From contig NZ_JAGVRK010000001.1 of assembly GCF_018283675.1 (NCBI RefSeq), positions 2,356,001-2,420,000 of the forward strand: a stretch of DNA of 64,000 nt. Direction: 5' to 3'. The notes under the pieces are model-generated. The model searched no databases. It saw only the letters and a program-made list of their open reading frames with translations, and was not told the origin of the DNA. A program made the position numbers and the translations under genes. Source of the stretch: Metabacillus flavus (GTDB lineage Bacteria > Bacillota > Bacilli > Bacillales > Bacillaceae). This document shows, piece by piece, positions 62,565 to 64,000 of this stretch (position 1 is its first letter; each line of letters starts with the position of its first letter).

Positions 62565-64000
62565 TTAGTTTTTGCTGTATGAAACCTTCCCTGCTTCAAG
62601 CTTGATCGAATAACCGCCGCCTACATACAGAAGGTCATCTTCTACTCCGTAAACACGGTACAAACTGCCTCTTTTGAGAGTCTTAACAGATTGTCCTTCC
62701 TTCCAGAGCGAAACATCTCCTAAAATGGAAACCATCCCTTCAAAATAAACAGCACTGTGGTCTTTCTTCACATAATATCCATTTCCTACCTTATACCTGT
62801 CCTCTTCCAAGGAATAAACTTTTACAGCTTCTCCCTTTTTAAGAGTACGGTAAACCAGTCCATTTGAAGAGTACAGTTTCATATCTTCTTTAATTAGAAC
62901 TCTTCCTGTATAAAGGACTGTATTTGAATCAGCAGCTACAAAGTAGTCACCGCCTACGTTATGCCACTTGCTGTTTGAACCATACACACGAAGGTTTTCT
63001 TTTGCATTTAATGTACGAACTTCACTGAGGGATCCGTCTTGTTCATGCTTCATGAGCTTCACCGGTTTTTTCAAAATTAATCGGCCTACAGGGCTTTTCT
63101 CCTTTTCCATTTCCCATTCTGAAGGAGTTTCTGCAGCAGGTCCTTCTGAAATTCTTCCTGATGCTTTATAGGCAATTGGCTCTTTGAAGGATTTAACAAA
63201 GTTCACTGTAGCGTCCAAATCAACTGCTCCATCTGTTCTTCCCGTGCCGTTTGCACGAATCCGGTATTTATCATCTGTATGATCATACATATAGTTGTTC
63301 ACAGTAAGGGTATAAACCTTTTTATCCTGAACAGGCGAACCATCTGCCATTTTCAATTCCGTTACTTTGTTTGTTTTTCCATCCCATTTGTACGTGAAGC
63401 CGCCGATTGAACAATCAGGTCCGTACTGAGAGGAAATCTGGGCATTGACGATATCACGCAGCCCTTCACCAGTGACAGACGTTTTGACAAGGTAATTTCC
63501 AAATGGCTGAACGTTAAACAGTTCTCCCCAAGTGATATCGCCTGCATTAATAACGTCACGGATTCCTCCTCCGTTCATTAGGGCAAAATCACTTTTCATT
63601 GAAGCGTTCATTCCGTCTGCAATTAAATTGCCCAGAGCATTGTCCCCTATGGCACCTTTTTTACCGTAGCCGCCTTCAATCGCTTCATCAGTTTTTCCCA
63701 CTACCTCATTCAGCTTCGGCCCTGTTTGGTCAGCATACTTTTTAAGAATTTCTCTAACTGCCGGGTCAGGAGTGATGTTTTCCTGAACGACATCTACGAT
63801 TTCAGCCTGCTTCTTAACAATGTCATGGGTATTACGATCAATCTCTAAATCTACATCAACAAAAGCCTTGCCGTATTCCCAGGCTTGAACGAGCAATTTA
63901 TTATCCACCAGTCCATTTGCTTTCTTGTGATTGTGGGCACCGTAAATGACATCCACCTCATCATCTACTTTGTTCGCCAAATCAGCAAGCTCGCCTGTCG
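62565..64000 (-). CDS. 5'-nucleotidase family protein, C-terminal part (5' end outside window)
   Basis: The frame is open to the window end (478 residues visible). It starts inside the metallophosphatase domain (VIYGAHNHKK, the GxHxH metal motif), continues with the 5'-nucleotidase C domain (NGGGIRDVINAGDITWGELF substrate pocket, TVNNYMYDH) and ends in the same three-repeat C-terminal module as the neighbouring gene (RVYGS..WHNVGGDYFV; KVYS...YKVGNGYYVKK; RVYG...YVGGGYS; final YSKN). Exported, possibly wall-attached through the repeats. Paralog of, and 55 nt upstream of, the frameshifted nucleotidase. Confidence 0.9.
   Translation of the reverse strand, partial: TGELADLANKVDDEVDVIYGAHNHKKANGLVDNKLLVQAWEYGKAFVDVDLEIDRNTHDIVKKQAEIVDVVQENITPDPAVREILKKYADQTGPKLNEVVGKTDEAIEGGYGKKGAIGDNALGNLIADGMNASMKSDFALMNGGGIRDVINAGDITWGELFNVQPFGNYLVKTSVTGEGLRDIVNAQISSQYGPDCSIGGFTYKWDGKTNKVTELKMADGSPVQDKKVYTLTVNNYMYDHTDDKYRIRANGTGRTDGAVDLDATVNFVKSFKEPIAYKASGRISEGPAAETPSEWEMEKEKSPVGRLILKKPVKLMKHEQDGSLSEVRTLNAKENLRVYGSNSKWHNVGGDYFVAADSNTVLYTGRVLIKEDMKLYSSNGLVYRTLKKGEAVKVYSLEEDRYKVGNGYYVKKDHSAVYFEGMVSILGDVSLWKEGQSVKTLKRGSLYRVYGVEDDLLYVGGGYSIKLEAGKVSYSKN

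Overview
The window looks like a chromosomal segment of a Bacillaceae bacterium (low-GC, spore-forming Firmicute, near Bacillus/Metabacillus/Priestia). Shine-Dalgarno sites are strong (GGAGG/AAAGGGG), GTG and TTG starts are common, and the gene order follows the B. subtilis yqkC-yqkB ... yqjX-yqjW-yqzH ... yqjQ-yqjP-proI-yqjN-yqjM-rnz-zwf-gndA-yqjH ... yqjE-yqjD-yqjC-yqjB-yqjA-artMQP-brxB-bmrU-bkd-yqzF-yqiK region. Several inserts relative to that order give the window its character.

Layout. 1-7.2 kb: an MFS exporter cut by the window edge behind its ArsR-type regulator, yqkB/yqkC, a CDGSH protein with an HPr-like protein that lacks the phosphorylatable histidine, a LexA-controlled Y-family polymerase with a YolD-like partner, yqzH, and small accessory genes. 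7.2-14.5 kb: two tandem full-length self-sufficient P450-reductases (CYP102A, P450 BM3 type) behind a BM3R1-like TetR repressor with its 20-bp palindromic operator. 14.7-23.4 kb: yqjQ/yqjP, a proline T-box and proI, a frameshifted quinone oxidoreductase, yqjN, yqjM, a decayed TnpB fragment, a cytoplasmic-type glucosaminidase, and a zinc-ligand-poor L33 gene under a Zur box. 23.6-31.9 kb: rnz, zwf, a cyclase-family enzyme, gdh-glcU, gndA and DNA polymerase IV. 32-41.7 kb: a lipoprotein, an orphan CheW, mce-pccB-pepT (yqjC-D-E), a Prli42-type miniprotein, an L,D-transpeptidase, yqjA, the arginine-type ABC transporter artPQM and brxB. 41.9-59.8 kb: the methylmalonyl-CoA mutase operon mutA-mutB-meaB, bmrU, a 306-bp MITE-like element, the complete branched-chain keto-acid operon ptb-bcd-buk-lpdV-bkdAA-bkdAB-bkdB with its sigma-54 promoter and activator bkdR, yqzF and a GDPD gene. 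59.9-64 kb: two paralogous exported 5'-nucleotidases sharing a C-terminal triple repeat; one is frameshifted and one is cut by the window end.

How the genes fit together. The bkd operon converts Val/Leu/Ile keto acids into branched acyl-CoAs. Propionyl-CoA from Val/Ile can pass through the YqjD carboxyltransferase, the YqjC epimerase and MutAB/MeaB to succinyl-CoA. CYP102A enzymes typically hydroxylate long-chain, often branched, fatty acids using NADPH, and zwf, gndA and gdh in the same window are NADPH (or NAD(P)H) sources; that link is inference. Regulation readable from sequence includes LexA boxes, a BM3R1-type operator, a T-box, a Zur box, a sigma-54 promoter and three copies of a GCAA-N4-TTGC palindrome at the two ends of bkdR. 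No CRISPR array, tRNA or rRNA gene was seen. No wholly new multi-gene system is evident; the best leads are the tandem CYP102A locus with two related palindromes, the BkdR palindromes, and the His-less HPr-like protein.
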